Shown here one piece after another: positions 33,930 to 45,323 of a DNA stretch of 64,000 bases. The position numbers and the translations under genes are program-made. The stretch covers positions 20,136,551 through 20,200,550 of the forward strand of contig OX637391.1 of the NCBI GenBank assembly GCA_951799425.1, given 5' to 3'. Below the pieces are notes generated by a model that ran no database searches, was not told where the DNA came from, and was given only the letters and a program-made list of their open reading frames with translations. Within the stretch, counting starts at the first letter, position 1. Each line of letters starts with the position of its first letter. The DNA comes from Ilex aquifolium. Taxonomy: Eukaryota; Streptophyta; Magnoliopsida; Aquifoliales; Aquifoliaceae.

Positions 33930-36102
33930 TGTAATACCCCAAATTTTTGAAATAAATATATATAACTTAGTTTAGGTTAATTTGTGATATTATTTTTGAA
34001 AAGGGATGTTAGTGTAATTAATGAATGAGGAATTGTAGGGTTATTGTTGGGTTTCTTTATATATGTGTAGGTAGCCAGAATAGGGCAAAACAAAAAAAAA
34101 ATGAAAAGAAAATAAAAGAAAAGGAAAGAAGGATTCTACCGCTAGAGAGAGAGAGAGAGAGAAGGAAGGAATAAAGAATAACGAAAAAAGAATAAGAAGA
34201 AGGGATTTGGATCTATTGAAGGTATGAATCCATCATTTGTTTTATGGGTTTTATATTAAATCACATGGTGCTAGTTTTATCATAATCTATATATATATAT
34301 GTGAGTGTGTGTTCATGATGAGAAATAAAGATGAATATATAAATAAATTTTATTATAAGTTATTAATTCTAAGTATTATTAGACCTAATTTAGATTGGTT
34401 GATTTTGAGGCTTGTAGATAATTTGATTATGTGTTAAAAAGAAGAAGAAAAACAAAGAAGGAAGAACCAAGAAGTTGCAGAACCAGCTTCCGTAAGTTGA
34501 AGGAGATGAGATTTTGGAAATTATGGAAACCTCCCATTTAGTTTCAAAGAGTTTTACTTTGATCCCTATATATTCTTCTAAACTTAATTTTAACCATTGT
34601 TTTATGTGCTAAGTTAGAATAATAGAATTTTGGAAAATTTATGGCAGTCCAGAAAATAGAAAATTCGTTTTTCAAGGAAATTACACTTTGACCCCAAAAG
34701 CTTCAAAAATTATGATTTGACCCCAAAAATTTAGAAACTTTTTCTGAACAGCCCAGACTACTTCTATACCCTATTACCTGATATTAGAAGGGATATTTAT
34801 ATATAAAGGATTAAGTATATATCAAAGGGTAGGAAGTATAAAAATTAAATATAGAATCGCCAAACGACGAAGTTAGGATTAGAGATTGATTGTTATATGT
34901 TATTTTAGATTAGGTGGTTATTGTATTAAAGTTTGGGAAAGAGTTCTTTGAATTGAATTTTGGGAATCAAGGTGAGTAGTTACTACTTCTTTTGGGAGGA
35001 TTTTTTTATATTAAATATGTGGGTGCGTGCATGTGGATTTTTCATATATATGATATATGTGTTGATGTTTGGGGTTGCAATTAAATGTTTTGAAAAACTT
35101 GTGAGATGATTTTATATTATTTCTTTGGTGATGAAAGAGAAAATTTGTGTGCGTTGGGACTAAAACTACAGTTTTGGTGTGTGTGAAAATCATGTTTATA
35201 AGAAGGAAACTGGGGTTACCAGGTGTAAGTGGTAACAAGAGATTGGGCCAGTCATCAGGCTAGGGATGACAAAAGACTAGACCAGTTACCAAGCTAGTGG
35301 TAACAAGAGACGGGGCCAGTCGTCAGGCTAGTGATGACTAGAGACTGAGTCAGTAACCAGGCTAATGGTAACAAGAGACTGAGCCAGTTATCAGGCTTGT
35401 GGTAACAAACATGATTTGACAAATGTATTTGGAACTGACTGTGTGTGTGAGTGTTTTGGGTTATAAATATTTTTTCATTTATAAAGTTATTTGTGAAAAT
35501 AAGTGGTGTTTTGAGTTATAATTGTCTTTTTATTTATAAAGTTATTTGTGATCATGAGATCATTTTGTTTAAATGATTATGTGAGAGGGGTTGTGGTACA
35601 ATTTGTTGTACTTATGTATGTATTAAATTTATTTTTATATATAGACTGTGGGATTTATTTTCACACCTCATTAGAGGTGGTTGCTAGTCACGGGTCATTG
35701 TGCTCATCTAAACATTTAACATTTTTCAGGTGAGGATCAGGGTGAGGAGTAAGTCCACAGATAGACAACGGATTAGAGGAATTGAAGATTTATTTTATTG
35801 TAGGTGTTCAGGAATAAAATTCTTTTATAGTTTTGAGACAAATGTTTAATTATTTTGTGAACAATATTGCTTATGTTTAGAGTAGTGAACCTTATGGTTT
35901 AATTATTGATTTACATGAGTTTAGTAATGATATTGGTGGTGTTTAGTTTCTTCCTCTGGTATTCATTAGGTCGGTGGAATGGATCACGTTATTATTTTGT
36001 CTTCCGCTGTATTTTGCATTTATTATGCACAAAGTTGGTTGGTTAAGGCCTCGGTGGCCGGTCCGCCGCTCACCCTATGTGATCTGGGGTGGGGGTGTGA
36101 CA
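33930..36102 (+). repeat. E1 LTR3 (3' LTR)
   Basis: 2173 bp, TGTAATACCCC...GTGTGACA, followed by ATACA (36103-36107), the right target duplication of E1. It contains a short (GA)n tract near 34145-34162 and the hairpin array at 35215-35407. Confidence 0.92.
35215..35407. repeat. E1 LTR3 hairpin array, six units
   Basis: Six units of the same hairpin repeat as in LTR1 and LTR2. It shows more one-armed changes than LTR2 (for example GTCGTCA facing TGATGAC), so pairing is still visible but slightly eroded. Confidence 0.8.
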
Positions 36103-36107
36103 ATACA

Positions 36108-36304
36108 ATTGGGGCTGATGATATATTCAAGTGGAGAAAAAAATCAGTAAAAAAAATTGGGCTCACTAAGTTTAGCAGGGCATAATCCACTAAAAATACT
36201 ACAACTGTTAAATGCAAGAAATCAACGCCGCGTAAGAGAAGCAAGCAATAAATTATTTCCAAAAACTATTAAAATACCTGCAGATTTAATGGTGAAGCGA
36301 TTGG
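36108..36304. repeat. Host 2.3-kb direct duplication, copy 1 (right part)
   Basis: Resumes the host segment broken by E1 and matches 38728-38922 with a few substitutions, up to a shared phrase ending about GATTTAATGGTG(A/G)AG(C/T)GATTGG, after which the two copies differ. Confidence 0.88.
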
Positions 36305-36591
36305 ATGCCCATGCTTGAAGGCACGGAGTAACAAAAAAAATATTTTTAATTAAAAGACATAAAAAATAAATGAGCGCTAAGAACATTAAAGAACTACAAA
36401 AAACAATAAACCCGTGCCTGAAAGCACTAAGAAACAAAAAAATTGAAAATTGCTAAAATCGAGTACTTCGTGCATTTAAAGTATATTTAATTGCGATTTA
36501 TTTTTTAAAATATCACAAAACACCTTTATTAACACATAGAAATGTCCAAAATTTGTCATTTGGTTCATGATTAGTTGTAATTTCAAGCTTG
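36305..36591. other. Spacer between the two host duplication copies
   Basis: 287 bp, AT-rich, not part of the repeat. It contains an imperfect inverted pair around GGCACGG (near 36320) and CCGTGCC (near 36413). No gene is recognised. Confidence 0.5.
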
Positions 36592-38922
36592 GGGGTGGTA
36601 GTGTGAAGGTGGCCAATAAAGTTTCCGCAAACTTTATCAAGACAACCCAAAAATAACAAAAGAAATATTTAGTAGCAAATCTATGATAGGCTTCACCATT
36701 CTAACAACTGTGTGCCAAAACTGTGTACCCATGTATAACTTGTTACATAATTTTGTCGATCAAAACTGAAATTCCAATACTTTTAAAAATTAGGATCATC
36801 ACTATAACATTTTGGAGAATCCATTTGAAAAAGTTTAACCATGTCTGATGAATTTAACGTAATAATTGTAACTATCTGCACTATTAAACGTTATCAATTA
36901 TTCCACTTGAAAGGGTTAGGAATTTATTGTGCAAGAACTCATATGCATCGATCATACCCATCATCATCATACTCAACAGAGTTCGCTTTCAGGTTCCAGC
37001 ATTTCTTTTAGACTTCTCATCAAATCCACATATCCATCCAGCTGTGTCAAATCCATTGCCCTCCCATGGAAGCTATATTCACTGTCACATAAAAAATAGG
37101 CAAAAGTAATGGGCTCAAAATTTGAAGTAATTCATGAAAAATCACAAAGTGTACCTGTATAAGTGTTTTTATTTTCCATTGGGTCAATCAATTTTTTTAC
37201 ATCAAGTGCTCACCCAAAACAGTTTGCAAATTGTGGAAATGTAATTGTTGTGATTCGAAAGACCCCTACTACTTAAAATGAATAAAAAATACTATGAAAT
37301 CAACTGTAAAGAAAAAAAAATTGAACACTTGATAGCTTAATACATACACATTAAATCTTTTTCTAAAAATAGTTAATGAAGCATATTTCCTTGTTGGTAA
37401 GAAAAAGCACATTTCCTCTGTCCAAAAAAAAATCTTCAATATCTTTTCACCAACCTCTACATCCTATTTCATCGGTTTTGTTGGATCATTCTGTGAGCTA
37501 GATCCGTAAATCTCTGAAAAATCAGATCATAAAAAATTCATATTATATAAAACCAAACCAAAAAATTTGCTAGAAATTCAAAGACTAAGCAACAAAATTG
37601 AAAAATTTAAAAGACACAACAAAACTATAATTCACCTGTTGACGATATCTTTTTAGCATATGTGCTAGAGAATTCATTATTTTTTCAAACAATTTGGTGG
37701 TATCTGTCTAATGGGAAATGACAAAATATCAATTCATCACTTATTATTTCTCTGGTTTCATAAATAAAATCAAGTGCGGAGAAAAAAGATAAAAGTGGCA
37801 TTTCACCATGGCACCAAGCAATGGCCCAGGAAAGTTGAAGCATTCCCAAGTGTGCTCTGTATGTGTGTGCGCTGAGTGTGTGCGCATAGAGTTAGGGGCA
37901 TTTTGTCAAAAATCTTGTGTGCATTGTTTGTGGGATTTACGTTTAGAGGAGGGAAGATTTGGTAGATTTGGGGGAGATATGGTGGTAGATTTAAGAGATT
38001 TGGATGAATAAGTGTGAGCCCCTATTTTTTAAGTGCTGCTCCCCCCCCCCCCCCCCCCCCTTTTTTTTTTCTTTTCCACTCCATTCTGTGAACTATTATT
38101 GGCCCAAATATTTCATAATTACATGAATTCCTTTATCTTTATTACAGAAGATTCACACATGTTTTACAGTACTGGCTTGTATGTTTCATTACATCATTAT
38201 TGATGTGTTAAATTTAACCTTTCGTGTATCAAAAAAAATGAACAAGTAGATGTTCACTTTAATTGTGCACCATTACTACGGTGGCCAGTGAGTGAGAGAG
38301 AGGGGAGAGAGATGATACAAAAGGACCCTTTCTCTACCATACCATATGCATAGATTGATTAAGTGATTAAATAATCAATTAATTATAACTTACTCATAAT
38401 GAGTTCGAGCAATTTAATTGATACACATGATTTAAAAAAATTATGTACATCTAAAATCTAGATTAACAAATGCAAAATACATGTGAAAAACTTTATAACT
38501 AAACCATGTGGCCCCTTTTCCAACTATATCCAATTTCATCATACCTTTTTGCAGAGTTTCTCTGATGAAGCCAAAAAAAAAAAACTTTTTGTGAGCAGTT
38601 AGTCTACAATACTTGTCCTAAAAAAAAAAAAAGAATAGTCTACAGATTTTGGTACCATATAAATGAGCAGTTAATATGGATTATTATGTAAATATAGACA
38701 TTAGTTAGAATATTCAATCATGATACAATTGGTGCTCATGATATATTCAAGTGTAAAAAAAATCAGTAAAAAAATTTGGCCTCACTAAGCTTAGCAGGGC
38801 ATAATCCACTAAAAATACTACATTTGTTAAATGCAAGAAATCAAAGCCGTGTAAGAGAAGCAAGCAATAAATTATTTCCAAAAACTATTAAAATACCTAT
38901 AGATTTAATGGTGGAGTGATTG
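36592..38922. repeat. Host 2.3-kb direct duplication, copy 2 (uninterrupted)
   Basis: Full-length copy of the segment split by E1, with the unoccupied E1 target ATACA at 38723-38727. A C-run followed by a T-run lies at about 38041-38070. No protein or RNA gene is recognised; several short frames here and in copy 1 appear accidental. Confidence 0.9.
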
Positions 38923-39105
38923 GGTGATTCCAAAACTGCTTGCAAGACATATATATATGAGAGAGAGAGAACTCCAGCTGCATCCTTGCAAAATTCTGAC
39001 CATGTTTCTGCCCTTCCATCCTCCTGCTCCATCCTCTTCTTCATGTTTCTCTCACACCTTCACTGTCACACACACATTTTCCTTCTTCATTTTCTCTGTA
39101 TTCAT

Positions 39106-39138
<33 letters not shown>

Positions 39139-39389
39139 AACTTACATACTAACATACAACACACAAACTAAAACACAAAAATGCCCACTATCATTGGTCC
39201 CCCAAATCAATTCCAATTAATAAGCCATATCCCACAATCTCAGGAAAATCAAAATCCTCATTTCTTAATGGATGGGTTAACGGTGTTGTGGGTGGACTGG
39301 ATTGGGGATGTGTGAATTTGTATGTTAGTGTGTATGTCTCTGTGTGTGAGTTGTAAGGGTCTGGGGGGTTAATAGTAGAAACTGGTGAT
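38923..39389. other. Unassigned DNA before element G, with a (CA)n microsatellite
   Basis: Contains a CT-rich stretch, a (CA)n run at about 39103-39130 and a TG-rich stretch near 39310-39350. Composition changes at about 39385 to the GC-richer sequence of G. No LTR for G was found here, and no gene is supported. Confidence 0.45.
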
Positions 39390-39404
39390 TGTGGAGAAGC
39401 AGAT

Positions 39405-40955
39405 TTGCCAAAGAGAGTTGGAGGCAAGCATGCCTTGCAGCGAACATTCCATATGGATCAAGGCGTCGGTGGGCAAGGCCATTTGGCTCGTGAAATCGTT
39501 GAGTTGGTGGAAAAATGGATGGGGAGCTGCCTTAAGCAACTTGAGAAGGATAATACCAAGGTGCAGGATCGGCTCGAAGATTTCGAGCAATCAGGGAGTG
39601 CTAGTTGGCGAAGCAGTAAGCGTGAAGATGGAAGTATCAGCCGAGGTGATTCCAGGGGTGAAAGGCTAGGTGCACCCGGGAGGAGTTTACACAGGCTCAC
39701 GGGCGAGAAGCGTAACCCCCGGAGCTAGGGAATGCCTACTCCCGAGGAAATATCAGAAGGGGATCACCACCGGGCAGGCCTGTCTCGGTGGGATCTCCGC
39801 CATAGATTGTCAGATGGTGCTGCAGCGATTGAGTCCCATACGGAGTCCACCGCAAGGGGGCTTAGAAAAGTGAGGCCCCGAGAGGACCTGCGAGCACGGT
39901 TGGATGCCAAGCACCGAAGACCCTATCTCGAGGGGGATGAAGACGAGGATGAGCAAATCGTGTCCCCGTTCGTTCGATCGATCCGGTAGACCGAGATGCC
40001 CAAGAAGTTTACCGTTCCCCGATTCAAGGTTTATGATGGGAGAACGGATCCTAAGAGTCATCTGCGACAGTACAAACATCAGATGTCCCTTTACGACACC
40101 GATCAAAGACTATTATGCCAAGTTTTTCCCATGAGCTTGGGGGACACCGCGATGAAATGGTACGAGAACTTGGCCCCTGAGAGTATCAAGTCTTGGAAGT
40201 AAATGACCGAGCTCTTTGTATCTCAATTCATTACCAGTAGTAAAAGGTCGAAAAACATCGGCACGTTGCCAACACTTAAACGGAGAAATGGGGAGTCCCT
40301 TCGGTAGTACGCAATTAGATACTGGGAGGAAGTTAATGAGGTTGATGCATGCTCGGAGGTCATGGCTGCAGCGACATTTCGGTTGGGATTGTCCCGAGAC
40401 ACCGACCTGTATACATCTCTTACTAAGCGGGCCTCGGGAGACATGAAAGACCTGATGGCTCGGATAAACAAGTACGCCACGGTGAAAGAAGAGTCTACGG
40501 TGCCTGAGAATAGGGCCCCAGTGCCGAGGAAGAGGGAGAAAGAACCACCTGCAAGGAGAGGGGCACCCCTCCCACCTCCGAATCGTTTGTCCTTTCAAGG
40601 AGTGAACACGGTCTTCAAAGAACCTATTTATAATATGCTGCACAAAATAAAGGAAAAGCCTTTCTTTAAGTGGCCCCCAAAGATGCAAGGAGACCCATCA
40701 TCGAGGGATTCGATGTCTCGGTGTTCTTATCATTGGGATGTGGGGCATTTGACTAAAGATTGTAGGGTGTACAAGTCCTTCCTCGAGCAATTGGTCCAAG
40801 ATGGGCATCTCGGGGAGTTCATTGAAAAGAAGCCCGCAGGAGGATCGATGGGAGGAGGAGCCAACGCGTCTCAGGAAGTGGCAACTGTAATTAAAGTAAT
40901 ACACGCTTGCACGGTTGAGAGACCGATGTATAATTCCCAACTGGCCGACCTCTAG
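39405..40955 (+). pseudogene. G gag region
   Basis: Recognisable parts are a charged N-terminal region, the Tat gag core (KFTVPRFKVYDGRTDPKSHL and an MKWYENLAPESI motif), a Pro/Arg-rich linker, and a zinc knuckle of the Tat variant C-x2-H-x4-H-x4-C (CSYHWDVGHLTKDC). It lies directly before the protease. Broken in several places. Confidence 0.8.
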
Positions 40956-41096
40956 AGGGTCTCACAAGTAGTGAAAGTGGAGGAAAGAAGGTGTGGGGAG
41001 TAGTCGTCTAAGAGGCCGCGGCCTGACGCCGAGATCATCCACTTTTCCGATGTCGACCTGGGTGAACTAGTACTCCCGCATGAAGACGCTTTGGTG

Positions 41097-43584
41097 ATCA
41101 CCCTTCGAGTCGACAAGTTTGATGTCAAGAGGATCTTGGTGGACTCGGGTAGCTCGTCCGAGGTGATGTATGACAATCTCTTTCGCAAAATGGGGTTCAC
41201 CTAAAAAGACTTGAAACCGGTGAGGACCCCCCTCATAGGTTTCAACGGTTCCTGCACCCTTCCACTCGGGAGGATCACTCTCATGGTTAATGCTGGGGGC
41301 GTTACCATCCCAGTGGAATTCGTGGTGATAAACTCCGATTCGTCGTATAATTTCATCATGGGTAGGACATGGTTGCATGCAATAAAGGTGGTGCATTCAT
41401 CCTATCATCAGAAGATAAATTTTCCCACTCCGAGGGGTGTCATGGAGATTCATGGCGATCAGGCATCATCGAAAAGTTATTTTTACGCCGCAGTAAAGAC
41501 TGGGATTAGTGGCCAAGCCCAAGAGCGTGATCCCGAGACAGTGGTGGCTAAATAGCAATCATAGTTTGGTCGGCCTGGTGTGGATGACCCTATTACGGAA
41601 CCAGCCGATCGTTCCACGAAGGCCCTGGTCAAAAATTCTTCTGAATCCCGAGGACGATGAGAGATTCTTTTTAATAGGGGCGTCACTTGGCGGCGCCGAG
41701 AAGTCTGACATGATAAGCTTCTTATGCCAAAACGCAGATCTCTTTGCATGGACCCAAGCCGAGATGACAGGAATAAGTGCCGAGATAATGACTCATCGGC
41801 TTCATGTGGACCCGTCCTTTAAACCCGTAAGAAAGAAAGCTCGAAGAACGGTGCCCTATCACGCAAAGGCAGTAGATGAAGAGGTGGACAAGTTGTTAGG
41901 GGCAGGCTCCATCAGAGAAGTGCAGTTCCCCCAATGGTTATCCAACACGGTGTGCGCGAAGAAAAAAGGTAGAAAATGGCGAGTTTGCATGGATTTCATG
42001 GACTTGAATAAAGCGTGCCCCAAGGATGAGTATTCATTGCCAAAGGTCGATCAACTCGTAAATGAGACCGTAGGTCATGAACGTATCTCCTTCATGGATG
42101 TTCGGGCAGGGTACCATCAAATTCCCTTGCATTAATCAGATAAGGAGAAGACGACGTTCATTACGCCCCGTCCCTGAGGGATCTATTGTTACATGGTGAT
42201 GTCGTTCGGGCTGAAAAATACTGGCACCACTTATCAACACTTGATGAACAAGATTTTTAAGTAGCAACTCGGTGTCACTATGAAAGTTTATATTGATGAC
42301 ATGCTAGTGAAAAGTAAAAAGGGTTCCGACCATCTCCGGGACCTCGGAACCGCGTTCGCCGTGCTCCGAAAATATAGACTAAAGCTCAATGCCTCGAAAT
42401 GTGCTTTTGAGGTAAGCTCGGGCAAATTTTTGGGATACCTGGTGACATATAGGGGCATAGAAGCCAATCCCGAACAGGTGCAAGCCGTGCAGAGCATCCA
42501 AGTGCCGAAGACTACAAAAGATATTCAGAAACTAACCGGAATGCTAGCAGCTCTCAACCGCTTCATCTCCAAGCCCTCAGATAGGTGCAAACCTTTCTTC
42601 ACCACGCTCAAAAGGGTGGGAAAGGGGACCTGGGATGAGGAATGTGATCGAACACTCAAGGGAATTAAAGAGTACCTAAGGTCTCCCCCCACCTTGTTTG
42701 TCCCAACAGAGGGTGAAGTATTAAACCTCTACTTGTTTGTGTCAGAAGGGGCAGTTATTGGGGCTCTAGTGAGAGAACATGAGGGGGTGGAAAGACCTAT
42801 TTATTTCGTGAGCAAGACCTTGCTTGATGCCGAGACCAGATATTTGCCAATGGAAAGGCTTATACTAGCATTGATAGTCTCGGTGAGGAAACTTAGACAC
42901 TACTTTCAAGCACATATTATAGAAGTCTTGACCGATCGGTCCCTCAAGTCCATCCTTCATAAATTCGACATATCCAGAAGGGTTGCCAAGTGGGCTGTGG
43001 AGCTCGAGGAGTTCGAGATAAGGTACAAACCTCGTACTTCCATCAAAGGGCAGATTCTGGCCAATTTTATTGTCGAGTTCTCTGCGTCTGAGCCTCCACA
43101 AGAAGTGATAGCTTTTGGCGATGACTTTTGGAACCTACATATAGATGGATCCTCGAACGCAAGGGGGGCAGGAGTAGGTGTAGTACTGGCCAGTTCCGGA
43201 GGATTCACATTGGAGCGAGCTATCAGATTGGGATTCAAAGCATCTAATAATAGGGCCGAGTACGAAGCGCTATTGGCAGGACTCGATATTGCGTACTTGG
43301 TCGGGGTTAGATGCCTCCACATTTTCTGCGACTTCCAGTTGGTAGTAAATCAAATCAATGGCGACTTTGAGGTTCAGGATAGCATGATGAAGGCATATCA
43401 TCAGAAGGCAAAGTCGGGGATCGGAAAGTTGGAGAAGGTGGAAATATCCCAAATTTCAAGGGGTCATAATACCCATGCCGATGTGCTGGCCTGTCTCGCT
43501 TTGGCATTGGCCTCAGAGGTTACTCGACATATCATCATTGAAAATCAGGAGAGTCCGAGAATAAGAGACACAAAAGCCGAGTAG
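41097..43584 (+). pseudogene. G pol part 1: protease, RT, RNase H and archaeal-like RNase H
   Basis: Protease with the LVDSGSS catalytic motif near 41130-41155 and a later IMGRTWLH motif; reverse transcriptase with CMDFMDLNKACPKDEYSLP (near 41985-42045) and KVYIDDMLVKSKKG (near 42283); connection and first RNase H with VSKTLLDAETRYLPMERLIL; then a second RNase H of the archaeal-like type with HIDGSSNARGAGVG (near 43140), SNNRAEYEALLAGL and a DFQLVVNQI motif. The double RNase H places G in the Tat lineage. Broken in several places. Confidence 0.88.
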
Positions 43585-43593
43585 GTACTGTCG

Positions 43594-44850
43594 ATGCAAG
43601 TACAAAGAACGCCTTTGAGTTGGATGGACCCCGTAATCAAATATTTGCTGGAAGGAGTACTTCCCGAGGATCTCAAAGAAGCTAGGAAAATCAAACTCAA
43701 GGCTCCCAGGTTTTGGATATCTCCCGATCACAAGTTATATAGGAGATCCTTCTCCGGGCCACATTTACTATGCGTCCCCGATGACAAAATTGAACCTTTG
43801 CTCTATGAGGTTCATGAGGGTGAATGTGGGAGTCATACAAGAGGAAGATTCCTCACACACTGAGCGATGTCTCAGGGATATTGGTGGTCATACATGCAGA
43901 AGGATGCCAAGAGCTACGTTCGAAAATGTGATAAATGTCAGAAATTTGCTCCCATCATCCGACAACTGGCAGGAGACTTAAACTCATTGACAAGTCCCTG
44001 GCCATTCTCTTAGTGGGGCATGGATATTGTAGGGTCCCTCCCGAGGGCCCCTTTGGACAAGAAATTCATCCTGGTGGCTACTGATTATTTCACAAAATGG
44101 ATCGAAGCCGAGTCGTATTCGGGACGTCGAAACAAAGAATTTTGTACGGCAGAACATTATTATTCGATTCGGAGTCCCTCGGGCCATCATCTTGGACAAC
44201 GACGCTCAATTTAACAGTGGTCCTTTCATGGATTTTTGTTCGGGATTCGGAATACACAACTATTATTCCACCCCGGCATATCCACAATGTAATGGACATG
44301 TTGAGGTTTCAAATAAAACCGTCTTGGCCGGAATCAAGAAGAGGTTGGAAAAAGCAAAGGGTAAATGGACTGAGGAGCTACTCAATGTGCTGTGGTCCTA
44401 TAGGACAACCCCGAGAACTTCAACAGGCGAAACGCCGAATGCCATGACATATGGGTCGAGGCTGTTATTCCTTTGGAAATAGGGCTCCCAACAATACGAA
44501 GTCAAGCCTTTGAGTTAGGAAACAATGATTAGACACTTGCCAGGGATCTTGACTTAGCTAAAGAGAGAAGAGAATTGACATTTATTAGGCTAGCAAAGTA
44601 CCAAGGAGAACTATCAAGACAACACCAAAAGAAGGTCCGAACAAGGAACTTTCAAGTAGGAGACTTGGTGTTATGCAAAGTTGTGGGCACTACTCGGGAA
44701 CCCACTGATGGGAAACTCGGCCCCAATTGGGAAGGCCCTTACAAAGTAATTGTTGCGGGGGACACAGGGGCATATAGACTACGAGACATAGATGGCAATG
44801 ATGTGAACCGACCTTGGAATGTATCAAATTTGAAGAGCTATTACTACTAA
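43594..44850 (+). pseudogene. G integrase region
   Basis: Echoes of the zinc-binding domain near 43800-43960, the catalytic core (MDIVGSLPRAPLDKKFILVATDYFTKWIEAE near 44020-44110; a DN-x-AQF motif near 44192; and GHVEVSNKT near 44295), and a C-terminal domain with NWEGPYKV and the closing WNVSNLKSYYY. It would join cDNA to host DNA. Broken in several places. Confidence 0.82.
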
Positions 44851-44881
44851 GTTGAATCCTAGGCTTTGATCCTAAAAAATG

Positions 44882-45109
44882 ATTAACACGAGCCTTGGGC
44901 TCTGTCGTTAGGAGCACGACCCCGAGAGGTATAAGACTCCACCCTTGGAGCATTGCCCTTGAAAAATTAACACGAGTCTTGGGCTCGATCATTAGGGTCA
45001 CAGCCCCGAGAGGTATAAGACTCCACCCTTTGAGTATCGCCCTCAAAAAATTAACACGAGCCTTGGGCTCGGTCATTAGGGGCACGGCCCCGAGAGATAT
45101 AAGACCCAA
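44882..45109. repeat. G 3' tandem repeat, 84-bp period, about 2.7 copies
   Basis: Units start at 44882, 44966 and 45050 and each contain ACACGAGCCTTGGGCTC and CCCCGAGAGGTATAAGAC. They lie just after pol; amplified tandem repeats near the 3' end are known in Retand and other Tat elements and can seed satellite DNA. Confidence 0.9.
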
Positions 45110-45323
45110 TTACTTGTACATTTTCATAATTTTATGAACTTGGAGATTCGGGGATACAATTCAGCAAAATGAAATACAGTTAACAAAGTAAAAGAAGATC
45201 ATTATGAAGAAAATGAAAATTTTCATTCAAGAAAGGAAAAGGGGCTTTGCATCCCCTGGGGCATGCATAAAAGAATTCACAAAAGCAAAAGTTGAAAAAG
45301 AGCTAGGTATCTCTCGGGCCTTC

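Larger units (their letters stand above)
5340..36102 (+). mobile_element. E1: old chromovirus-like LTR element, three LTRs, carrying nested elements
   Basis: Bounded by TG...CA and the 5-bp target duplication ATACA (5335-5339 and 36103-36107). An uninterrupted target is visible at 38723-38727 in the second host copy. Order: LTR1 (5340-7523), internal 1 (7524-9640), LTR2 (9641-11871), internal 2 (11872-12166 plus 32097-33929), LTR3 (33930-36102). E2 is inserted into internal 2. The priming site fits initiator Met tRNA, and pol traces plus the TGTAATACCCC end suggest a Ty3/gypsy chromovirus, probably Tekay-like. The internal regions are only about 2.1 kb, broken in very many places, and share the same decayed form. 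The LTRs differ by several percent, so the element is much older than E2 and A1. Confidence 0.85.

Noticed and set aside
39810-40688. Minus-strand frames of up to 191 codons in G
   Set aside because: They are shadows of the gag region in GC-richer DNA; no domain.
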